From contig CALRGL010000072.1 of NCBI GenBank assembly GCA_943357275.1, positions 1 to 5,043 on the forward strand: a stretch of 5,043 bases of DNA, given 5' to 3'. Source of the DNA: Candidatus Uhrbacteria bacterium RIFOXYB12_FULL_58_10. Its GTDB lineage: Bacteria; Patescibacteriota; Patescibacteriia; UBA9934; GWF2-40-263. Shown here one piece after another: positions 1-4,169 of this stretch (position 1 is its first letter; the number at the start of each line of letters is the position of its first letter). The translations under genes and the position numbers were made by a program. Below the pieces are notes generated by a model. The model was not told the origin of the DNA. It worked only from the letters and a program-made list of their open reading frames with translations, and ran no database searches.

Positions 1-757
1 TCCGATCTTCAAGCGAATGAAACGAAATAATCGCAAGACGTCCACCTGGCACGAGTAGATCAACTATATCTGGCAAGACACGTTCCAAGTCATCGAGTTC
101 GCCGTTGACGACGATCCGAAGCGCTTGGAACACTTGCGTGGCTGGATGAATCTTGCCTTTACGTGGCACCACTTCAGAAATTGCTTCTGCAAGATCTGTT
201 GTGATTTCAAACGGCTTTGCTTTTCTTCGAACAATGATTGCCTTTGCAATATCTCGCGCACGGAGTTCTTCTCCGTATACACGAAAGATGCGAGCAAGGT
301 CGTCTTCGTCCCAGGTGTTTACAATGTCTGCAGCTGTTTGACCTGCGAGCTTGTTATAGCGCATGTCAAGCGGCCCAGTTTTGAGAAACGAGAATCCGCG
401 TTCTGGATCATCCACATGGACTGAGCTAAACCCCAGGTCTAGCAAAATCCCATTCACTTGCGTGATGTGATGTTCCTGCGCGATCCCTTTCATGTTTGCA
501 AACGAGTCATGAGCAAAGACAACCGCATTGCCGAACTTGGCAAGACGTTTTTGTGCCGTAGCAAGATTCCCTTGATCTTTATCGATCGCGAGAAGATGTA
601 CGTTCGTGTCTAACGACGATACTACCGGGAGAACACGCTCGAGAATTGCCTCAGCGTGACCTCCCAGCCCCACAGTACCATCAACAAACACATTTTTTGG
701 CTCCGGTCGTAGGTGACTAATCACCTCTGAAAGAAGGACGGGTAAATGAGAATACAT
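1..757 (-). CDS. rsmH: 16S rRNA (cytosine1402-N4)-methyltransferase RsmH, 3' end outside window
   Basis: RsmH (MraW) uses S-adenosylmethionine to methylate N4 of C1402 in the 16S rRNA P-site region; it is a cytosolic enzyme usually encoded just after mraZ. I translated 252 codons from the ATG at 757. The start LPVLLSEV matches the family. SAM motif I is at residues 24-34 (FVDGTVGLGGH), the acidic residue of the second SAM loop is D59 (LLAIDKD), LLDLGFSS is at 105-112, GPLDMRYN at 128-135, HPATQVFQALRI at 204-215, and PGGRLAIISFHSLEDR at 237-252 runs to the edge. The family is usually about 300 aa, so roughly the last 50 residues are missing off the left edge. It lies 95 bp after mraZ and is presumably co-transcribed. 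The start has no Shine-Dalgarno at normal distance; a five-codon ORF with its own strong site precedes it in the same frame, separated by TAA. The frame is uninterrupted. Confidence 0.96.
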   Translation of the reverse strand, partial: MYSHLPVLLSEVISHLRPEPKNVFVDGTVGLGGHAEAILERVLPVVSSLDTNVHLLAIDKDQGNLATAQKRLAKFGNAVVFAHDSFANMKGIAQEHHITQVNGILLDLGFSSVHVDDPERGFSFLKTGPLDMRYNKLAGQTAADIVNTWDEDDLARIFRVYGEELRARDIAKAIIVRRKAKPFEITTDLAEAISEVVPRKGKIHPATQVFQALRIVVNGELDDLERVLPDIVDLLVPGGRLAIISFHSLEDR

Positions 758-763
758 AAGTAA

Positions 764-781
764 TTAGCAAACGATTCGCAT
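764..781 (-). CDS. Possible five-codon leader ORF (MRIVC) just upstream of rsmH
   Basis: Reading the minus strand, GGAGG (790-786) is followed after 4 nt by ATG (781-779), then CGA ATC GTT TGC and TAA (766-764). The rsmH ATG comes 6 nt after that stop, in the same frame. This is the only strong Shine-Dalgarno between mraZ and rsmH, and it is 28 nt from the rsmH ATG, too far for direct initiation. Two readings are possible: a leader peptide after which ribosomes reinitiate at rsmH, or an older upstream rsmH start cut off by a nonsense codon. The peptide is too short to judge by composition, and the 4-nt spacing is slightly tight. Translation is inferred. Confidence 0.4.
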   Translation of the reverse strand: MRIVC

Positions 782-785
782 TATT

Positions 786-790
786 CCTCC
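786..790 (-). promoter_or_regulatory. Strong Shine-Dalgarno (GGAGG) displaced from the rsmH start
   Basis: GGAGG on the minus strand is 4 nt before the ATG of the five-codon ORF and 28 nt before the rsmH ATG. It also lies 3 nt beyond the large mraZ-rsmH hairpin, so folding of that hairpin could influence access to it. It matters because it suggests rsmH is translated by reinitiation or coupling. Confidence 0.55.
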
Positions 791-793
791 GTT

Positions 794-843
794 CAGGAAG
801 CCGGACATAACGATCAAGCGAGATCGTGACATCCGGAGTCCTG
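794..843 (-). promoter_or_regulatory. Large imperfect hairpin in the mraZ-rsmH intergenic region
   Basis: Two 22-nt arms (794-815 and 822-843) flank a 6-nt loop (816-821). In the minus-strand RNA, 17 positions are Watson-Crick pairs, 2 are G-U, and 3 are mismatched (two adjacent, one single). No U-run follows; the next bases lead into GGAGG, so this is not an intrinsic terminator. It may be an RNA-processing, stability or translation-control element in the mraZ-rsmH transcript. The pairing is seen directly; the role is inferred. Confidence 0.65.
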
Positions 844-861
844 ATGTAATAATCAGACTCC
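835..861 (-). promoter_or_regulatory. Alternative hairpin covering the mraZ stop codon
   Basis: In the minus-strand RNA, GGAGTCTGAT (861-852) pairs with ATCAG (845-841) and ACTCC (839-835) around a 6-nt loop, giving ten pairs with one bulged base (840). The mraZ TGA (855-853) lies in the upstream arm, while bases 835-843 are also needed by the larger hairpin (794-843). The two structures cannot both form completely. A ribosome terminating on mraZ would open this one and could favour the larger hairpin. Switching is inference. Confidence 0.5.
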
Positions 862-1284
862 AAGTTCTCCTAATTGTTCAGCAACGCTATCTGCGTCGCC
901 TTCCACTTGCTTGGTATAGGCTGCCCACTTTTCCTCATCCCAAATCTCGAGACGAGTATAAAGCCCGGCAATAACAACGTTTTTGCTAATGCCTGCGTAA
1001 CCTCGCAAATACTCCGGTAACACGATTCTGCCCTGTTTATCTACCTCCACGTCCATTGCTCCAGCAAGCATGAGCCTGGCGAATGCACGTGAATTAGATT
1101 GTCCCAGGGGCAAGCTTGCCAATTTTTGCGCAAGTTTGTCCCACTCCTCCTTGGGAAACAGAAACAAAGACGTGTCGAGACCCCGTGTCACGACCGCTCC
1201 GGTAGCAAGCTCCTCACGAAACTTTTTAGGAATCGCAAGACGCCCCTTTTCATCAATACTGTGTTTATACTCGCCTATAAACAT
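853..1284 (-). CDS. mraZ: Transcriptional regulator MraZ
   Basis: MraZ is a ring-forming DNA-binding protein of the SpoVT/AbrB superfamily that binds short tandem repeats in front of its own gene and controls the dcw cluster; in E. coli it acts as a repressor. This copy is 143 aa, the normal family length, starting at MFIGEYKHS. Both half-domains are visible: the first signature DEKGRLAIPKKFR at residues 11-23 and the second DKQGRIVLPEYLR at about 82-94. A GTG at 1353 would add 23 residues, but it lies within the probable operator repeats and precedes the conserved N-terminus, so I chose the ATG at 1284. No clear Shine-Dalgarno precedes this ATG. It is first in the operon, with rsmH downstream, and autoregulation through the 10-bp repeats upstream is likely. 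Confidence 0.96.
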   Translation of the reverse strand: MFIGEYKHSIDEKGRLAIPKKFREELATGAVVTRGLDTSLFLFPKEEWDKLAQKLASLPLGQSNSRAFARLMLAGAMDVEVDKQGRIVLPEYLRGYAGISKNVVIAGLYTRLEIWDEEKWAAYTKQVEGDADSVAEQLGELGV

Positions 1285-1347
1285 AGATCTGAGCAGTCGT
1301 GGTGGACACAAGTTAAATAAAAGCGAGCATCGAGCATCTAGCTCAAT

Positions 1348-1385
1348 CCCCACTTTGTTCCACCTACAACCATTTTATTCCACTC
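1348..1385 (-). promoter_or_regulatory. Four tandem MraZ-box-like repeats at 10-bp period
   Basis: On the minus strand, TGG cores begin every 10 bases, at 1382, 1372, 1362 and 1352 (plus-strand CCA at 1380-1382, 1370-1372, 1360-1362 and 1350-1352). The decamers are GAGTGGAATA, AAATGGTTGT, AGGTGGAACA and AAGTGGGGAT. Known MraZ operators upstream of mraZ are short G-rich repeats with a 5-bp gap, that is, a 10-bp period (TGGGN-type in E. coli, AAAGTG-type in Mycoplasma). The repeats span the spacer, the -10 and the early transcript, which fits repression by occlusion. Another TGG core at 1412-1410 is in the same phase, 30 bp upstream. Binding is inferred from position, period and motif. Confidence 0.8.
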
Positions 1386-1400
1386 CCAGACACGGGTCAA
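1372..1400 (-). promoter_or_regulatory. Promoter of mraZ-rsmH
   Basis: TTGACC (1400-1395) and TAAAAT (1377-1372) are separated by exactly 17 bp on the minus strand, a good sigma-70-type promoter. Transcription would begin near 1365, leaving a leader of about 80 nt before the mraZ ATG. The -10 overlaps one TGG repeat and the spacer contains another. Confidence 0.7.
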
Positions 1401-1418
1401 CAGAAAAACCCACTCAGC

Positions 1419-1427
1419 TGTGGATAA
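1419..1427 (-). promoter_or_regulatory. Perfect DnaA-box 9-mer upstream of the mraZ promoter
   Basis: The minus strand reads TTATCCACA, identical to the consensus DnaA box. It lies 18 bp upstream of the mraZ -35 and between the two divergent promoters. I saw no second copy in the window, so it is not an origin cluster. A single site at a promoter could link mraZ-rsmH expression to replication initiation, but chance occurrence is not excluded. Confidence 0.5.
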
Positions 1428-1459
1428 GAAAACAAAAAAGACCTATGAGGGTCGATTGG

Positions 1460-1488
1460 TTGACAAAAAGTGGATTTTCGAGTATGGT
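1460..1488 (+). promoter_or_regulatory. Promoter of the small membrane-protein genes
   Basis: TTGACA (1460-1465) is a perfect -35 and TATGGT (1483-1488) a good -10, with a 17-bp spacer. Predicted initiation near 1495 gives a leader of about 30 nt carrying AGGAG before the ATG at 1526. It is divergent from the mraZ promoter; the two -35 elements are about 60 bp apart. Confidence 0.75.
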
Positions 1489-1525
1489 TTGTTGTTCTTT
1501 TCACCTCCAAAAGCTAGGAGCAAAG

Positions 1526-1699
1526 ATGTATATTCTTTTCTTTATCATGGTTGGTTTACTGACCCACCATTGGTCTGGTGCCGAGTGCGCGCTAATTTTC
1601 GTCACCGTCTACCTGTTGTGGCGAGAAGAAGTGATGCGTGATGAACTCAGAACACTTCAAAAGAAGGTTGCGGATCTGGAAACAAAGAACCAGAACTAA
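1526..1699 (+). CDS. Small membrane protein with C-terminal coiled coil, unrecognised (57 aa)
   Basis: I do not recognise the family. The start is well supported: AGGAG at 1516-1520, 5 nt before the ATG, with a strong promoter upstream. The frame stays open upstream to about 1070, but that part runs antisense through mraZ and is not coding. Residues 1-12 are hydrophobic, HHW is at 14-16, an acidic residue (E20) follows, then a membrane segment at about 22-32 (ALIFVTVYLLW). After W32-R33 comes a charged helix (about 33-54) with Leu/Val spacing suggestive of a coiled coil. The first segment is short, so one or two membrane passes are possible; the coiled coil would lie at the membrane surface and could mediate oligomerisation. 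A second small membrane gene follows after 21 bp with its own ribosome site and related layout. The function is unknown. Confidence 0.72.
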   Translation: MYILFFIMVGLLTHHWSGAECALIFVTVYLLWREEVMRDELRTLQKKVADLETKNQN

Positions 1700-1720
1700 A
1701 AGTCACAAAGGAGATCTCTC

Positions 1721-1954
1721 ATGTTTTACCCTTTCTTGTTTATTTCCATGTTGACGATCATGTTTCATGGACTCTTCTCGATGGTCATTCATGTTTATCA
1801 CTGGGCCTACTTCGATCTCGGACTCTGTATCCTATTGTGCCTGATCCTTCTTGCCAGTCGTCTTCTCGAAATCAAAGATCTACTCAAGCAACTCACTCAA
1901 ACTACGACCCCTCCCTCTCCCCCCACCACCAACGAGGCCACGCCTCCACAGTGA
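1721..1954 (+). CDS. Small two-segment membrane protein with Thr/Pro-rich tail, unrecognised (77 aa)
   Basis: AAGGAGA at 1708-1714, 6 nt before the ATG, strongly supports this start. Residues 1-24 are very hydrophobic, YHW is at 26-28, D31 follows, and a second membrane segment spans about 33-46. After R47 comes an amphipathic stretch, LLEIKDLLKQLTQ (48-60), and then a tail of Thr, Pro and Ser (about 61-77). The order hydrophobic segment, H/Y-H-W, acidic residue, membrane segment, Arg, amphipathic helix matches the 57-aa protein upstream, so the two may be diverged paralogues or partners; the similarity is too short to prove homology. They probably share one transcript. The stop codon lies inside a terminator stem, so the tail-coding sequence doubles as terminator sequence. 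The function is unknown. Confidence 0.72.
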   Translation: MFYPFLFISMLTIMFHGLFSMVIHVYHWAYFDLGLCILLCLILLASRLLEIKDLLKQLTQTTTPPSPPTTNEATPPQ

Positions 1955-1969
1955 TGGGGTTTTTCTTTT
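1921..1969 (+). terminator. Intrinsic terminator overlapping the 3' end of the 77-aa gene
   Basis: CCCCACCAC (1921-1929) pairs with GTGATGGGG (1951-1959), with one mismatch. It encloses an inner hairpin, GAGGC-cac-GCCTC (1934-1946), and is followed by TTTTT, C, TTTT (1960-1969). The TGA stop at 1952-1954 is inside the 3' arm, so terminating ribosomes would affect folding. Confidence 0.72.
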
Positions 1970-1979
1970 CTCTAAATCC

Positions 1980-2008
1980 TTGACTGTTTTCACTTTTCCC
2001 TCTACGCT
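1980..2008 (+). promoter_or_regulatory. Candidate promoter of the 149-aa gene
   Basis: TTGACT (1980-1985) and TACGCT (2003-2008) have a 17-bp spacer. The -35 is good; the -10 keeps the TA...T frame but is weak. It sits just after the preceding terminator and about 48 bp before the gene start, which supports a separate transcription unit. Confidence 0.5.
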
Positions 2009-2055
2009 CACTTCGCTTTGAATTCACAAAGCACCTTTCGCCAAAGGAAACGTTC

Positions 2056-2505
2056 ATGCTCATAGGTTCACCTCAACGTCGGTTTGAAATCCATGTTCTA
2101 GGAACGAGTGAGAAACATTCTGTGCGTGTTTGGGAAAACGATCCGAACACACTCATGGGAGCGTATCTGACAGATGCCATTTCCGAAGAACAAGCTCATG
2201 CTTATCTTTCGATGCGTCGGATAAACCAAGCCCTGAACGACCACGCGGTCGGCTATGTCCATCGACAAATCAGCGACTGGTGGTCCCCCGGATCCTCCAA
2301 GCGAGAACCTGGTGTTATCACGGCTTCGGAACAACGGTTTTCGAAACCAGACCCGAATCAAGACGAGATCAACGAAAGTCGGGCCATGGTTGCACAAATC
2401 GCCATCAAGGCCTACGAAGACTATCTTGCGGATGGTGGTGACCCGACGAAACTCCTCGCACTGATCTACAAGGGCGGGGGCAGATTCACAGTCGAAATCG
2501 ACTAA
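2056..2505 (+). CDS. Hypothetical soluble protein, unrecognised (149 aa)
   Basis: I do not recognise this protein. It starts at the ATG preceded by AAAGGA (2043-2048, 7 nt away), and it has its own candidate promoter and a downstream terminator, so it is likely a real single gene. No signal peptide or membrane segment is seen. Residues 8-28 look like short strands, and 42-75 a helical region rich in Ala, Gln and His ending in DWW (74-76). Residues 77-107 are polar and probably disordered (Pro, Ser, Lys, Asp, Asn, Gln). A helix follows at about 109-125, then GGDPTKLLALIY (127-138) and a Gly-rich turn ending in VEID. A 144-aa antisense reading (2098-2532) has no ribosome site or family resemblance and is taken as a shadow. 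Adaptor, regulatory or phage-derived roles are possible, but nothing in the sequence selects one. Confidence 0.7.
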   Translation: MLIGSPQRRFEIHVLGTSEKHSVRVWENDPNTLMGAYLTDAISEEQAHAYLSMRRINQALNDHAVGYVHRQISDWWSPGSSKREPGVITASEQRFSKPDPNQDEINESRAMVAQIAIKAYEDYLADGGDPTKLLALIYKGGGRFTVEID

Positions 2506-2528
2506 AAACAACCGTTCTTCACGGTTGT
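2504..2528 (-). terminator. Intrinsic terminator of the uvrC operon
   Basis: On the minus strand, ACAACCGT (2528-2521) and ACGGTTGT (2515-2508) form a perfect 8-bp stem with loop GAAGA. It is followed by TTTT (2507-2504), continuous with the last stem T. It lies 34 bp after the stop of the small membrane gene, and its T-run overlaps the stop codon of the convergent 149-aa gene. Confidence 0.7.
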
Positions 2529-2538
2529 CCAACTCAAT

Positions 2539-2561
2539 CCTGACACACAGTCAGGTTTTTT
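2539..2561 (+). terminator. Intrinsic terminator of the 149-aa gene
   Basis: CCTGAC (2539-2544) pairs perfectly with GTCAGG (2550-2555) around ACACA, followed by six T (2556-2561). It lies about 33 bp after the 149-aa stop and abuts the stop codon of the convergent minus-strand gene. Confidence 0.78.
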
Positions 2562-2562
2562 G

Positions 2563-2811
2563 TTACATCAGTATTTTTGCAATCGCAAACAAAGCGATCA
2601 CAACCCAAATTGAATTCAACACAACAGGCGGGTAATTTTTTACCATGGATGAATCAGCAATAATTCCAAGTCCGCCTGAAAGATTTAATAGATGATAAGA
2701 AAGACTATTGCTTGAAATGACATTGAAACTCAATAAACCGTACGCAAGAAGAATCGCAAGCACACCATACCATCCAAAAAGTTCCGTGAGTTGTTCAAGT
2801 TGTTTTTTCAT
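2563..2811 (-). CDS. CBU_0592-like small membrane protein (82 aa)
   Basis: The pattern resembles the uncharacterised CBU_0592 family of small integral membrane proteins: GWYGVLAILLAYGLLSFN (13-30), then SLSYHLLNLSGGLGI (36-50), and VVLNSIWVVIALFAI (63-77). Three membrane segments are likely, at about 14-31, 37-54 and 62-80, with Lys/Glu-rich ends outside. The length of about 80 aa is normal for such proteins. The family function is not known; the assignment is from memory of the pattern and needs a profile search. The ATG lies 2 nt after the uvrC TAG, with no good ribosome site at normal distance, so its translation is probably coupled to uvrC. The pair ends at a minus-strand terminator. Confidence 0.72.
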   Translation of the reverse strand: MKKQLEQLTELFGWYGVLAILLAYGLLSFNVISSNSLSYHLLNLSGGLGIIADSSMVKNYPPVVLNSIWVVIALFAIAKILM

Positions 2812-2813
2812 AC

Positions 2814-4133
2814 CTATTTAAGTGAATTCTTTCCTCTTAATTCTCGATGATATTTTACTGCAAACCGATGTGCCTCGTCTCTTGCTGACTGAAAAATCTC
2901 TTTCCCCCGTTTTGCAACCTTCAATAATTCCACATTCGTTCGATCGAAGATCAACACATCTTGCTTACGATCAAACCCTTTTGCGATTCCAATCATTGGC
3001 ACCTGCACCCCAACCTCATCCATGATCTCTTGTACTCGATTCACCTGTGGCTTTCCCCCGTCGATCACCATAATTTGTGGGAGTGGCCAGGTGTTTGGAT
3101 GTGTTTGTGATCGTTTCAGTCGGCGTCGCATCACTTCGGCGAGCATAGCAACATCGTTTGCCCCTTTCACTGTTTTGATTTTGAACTTACGGTACAACTG
3201 TTTTGCTGGCTTTGCTTCTTCAAACACGACCATCGATCCAACAGCTGACGTTCCCGAGATATTACTAATGTCATACGCCTCAATGCGACCATTCAAATCA
3301 ATCATCCCCTTTTCTACGGTTCGATCATAAGGCAAATCAGCATCTTCCTTTGAAATCAACGCTACGTCGTGAATATGATTGAGTGATTCGATATTGCGTC
3401 GATATTTGGCCGCATCTTCAAATCGTTGTTCTTCACTTGCCCGCATCATTTCCTTTCGCATTTCCTTTTGCAATAGCTTTTTCTTTCCTTCAAAAAACAA
3501 CACGAGCTGGCGAATATACGATCGATACGCTTTTTGATCGATCTTTCCAGAACAAACTCCAGGACATTTTCCAATGTGTGAATTGAAACAGGGACGATTT
3601 TTTCCTGTTACTTCTGGTGGCTGACAATCACTCCATGGAATATAGTGTCGAATGAGATCAAGCGCTTTTCGAAGCGAGGAACCGCTTGTATACGGGCCAA
3701 ACACATACAAAAACTTTTCGTGCGCTTGTTTGTTGAGCGTTGGTTGAAATGGATCCACGCCGAGTCGTTCCAAATCATGACCACGAAGCAACACAGGTCG
3801 TGGAAACTTCACATTGGTAATCGTAAGATACAGAAAACTCTTATCATCGCGTTGCAAGATGTTATATTTTGGTTTCTTGGCTTTGATTTGGTTTGCCTCA
3901 AGGACAAGTGCTTCGATCACGGACGGAGTTTCGATATAATCAATCTTTGAGATCTGCGTAACCATTTCGCCAATACGATTGTCGTGTGCTTTTGTAAAAT
4001 ACGAACCAACCCGACGTTTCAAAGATGTTGCTTTTCCAATGTACAAAAGAGCCCCAGAAACATCATAATAAAAATAGACCCCTGGCTCATCAGGAAGTTC
4101 ACGATTCTTTATCTTGATAATCTTTGGAATCAT
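2814..4133 (-). CDS. uvrC: UvrABC excinuclease subunit C, reduced form lacking the HhH domain
   Basis: UvrC makes both incisions around UvrB-marked DNA lesions in nucleotide excision repair. Domains seen here: a GIY-YIG nuclease for the 3' incision (GVY 18-20, YIG 31-33, R40/R41, E79); a four-Cys cluster as in iron-sulfur UvrC proteins (C170, C182, C190, C194); a UvrB-interacting UVR motif (about 220-254); and an RNase H-like nuclease for the 5' incision with D288 (AYDISN), D358 (VIDGGKPQVN) and H422 (DEAHRFAVKYHR). The protein is 439 aa, whereas typical UvrC is about 560-610. It stops shortly after the YHR motif, so the C-terminal tandem helix-hairpin-helix DNA-binding domain is absent. Only about 28 residues separate UVR from the RNase H core, where about 100 are usual. 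The frame is intact and the next gene starts 2 nt later, so this is not a recent frameshift. The ATG at 4133 lacks an evident Shine-Dalgarno. Confidence 0.95.
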   Translation of the reverse strand: MIPKIIKIKNRELPDEPGVYFYYDVSGALLYIGKATSLKRRVGSYFTKAHDNRIGEMVTQISKIDYIETPSVIEALVLEANQIKAKKPKYNILQRDDKSFLYLTITNVKFPRPVLLRGHDLERLGVDPFQPTLNKQAHEKFLYVFGPYTSGSSLRKALDLIRHYIPWSDCQPPEVTGKNRPCFNSHIGKCPGVCSGKIDQKAYRSYIRQLVLFFEGKKKLLQKEMRKEMMRASEEQRFEDAAKYRRNIESLNHIHDVALISKEDADLPYDRTVEKGMIDLNGRIEAYDISNISGTSAVGSMVVFEEAKPAKQLYRKFKIKTVKGANDVAMLAEVMRRRLKRSQTHPNTWPLPQIMVIDGGKPQVNRVQEIMDEVGVQVPMIGIAKGFDRKQDVLIFDRTNVELLKVAKRGKEIFQSARDEAHRFAVKYHRELRGKNSLK

Positions 4134-4153
4134 AGTAAACTAGTAACACACTA

Positions 4154-4162
4154 ATCTTAACA
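4154..4162 (-). promoter_or_regulatory. Possible extended -10 promoter for uvrC
   Basis: The minus strand reads TGTTAAGAT, a TGn-extended -10 with TAAGAT as the hexamer. Initiation near 4147 would leave a leader of only about 14 nt. No good -35 is present at 17 bp, so the call rests on the extended -10 alone. Confidence 0.35.
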
Positions 4163-4169
4163 TATTTCT

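Noticed and set aside
64..297. Minus-strand 77-aa reading frame and overlapping plus-strand frames in the left edge
   Set aside because: A shifted frame of rsmH; the true frame gives continuous RsmH motifs across the same bases.
794..843. The large mraZ-rsmH hairpin as an intrinsic terminator
   Set aside because: No T-run follows on the minus strand; the hairpin leads directly into the Shine-Dalgarno region of the rsmH leader.
853..855. Recoding of TGA as Gly (Gracilibacteria/Absconditabacteria-type code)
   Set aside because: TGA ends mraZ at the expected family length and ends the 77-aa gene inside a terminator; no internal TGA is needed in any recognised protein.
1285..1353. GTG start for mraZ giving 23 extra residues
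   Set aside because: It lies within the operator-like repeats and adds residues before the conserved MFIGEYKHS start of MraZ.
1301..1364. Leader hairpin pairing 1356-1364 with 1301-1308 before mraZ
   Set aside because: About 8 bp with one bulge and a long loop, built from the repeated GTGG motif; likely a by-product of the operator repeats.
1457..1487. TGG cores near the plus-strand promoter as additional MraZ boxes
   Set aside because: The cores (1457, 1471, 1485) are 14 bp apart, not 10, so they do not match the known operator geometry, although AAAGTGG at 1467 resembles one box.
1070..1525. Long plus-strand reading frame continuous with the 57-aa gene (209 aa in total)
   Set aside because: The upstream part runs antisense through mraZ and across its promoter, with no ribosome site. 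The ATG at 1526 has a good Shine-Dalgarno and promoter, so only the last 57 residues are called.
2098..2532. Minus-strand 144-aa reading frame opposite the 149-aa gene
   Set aside because: No ribosome site or family resemblance, and it would run through the minus-strand terminator position; the plus-strand gene has promoter, ribosome site and terminator.
2563..2830. Frameshift or nonsense mutation removing the UvrC C-terminus
   Set aside because: The bases after the stop encode a recognisable small membrane protein starting 2 nt later; no helix-hairpin-helix sequence was seen in the downstream frames.
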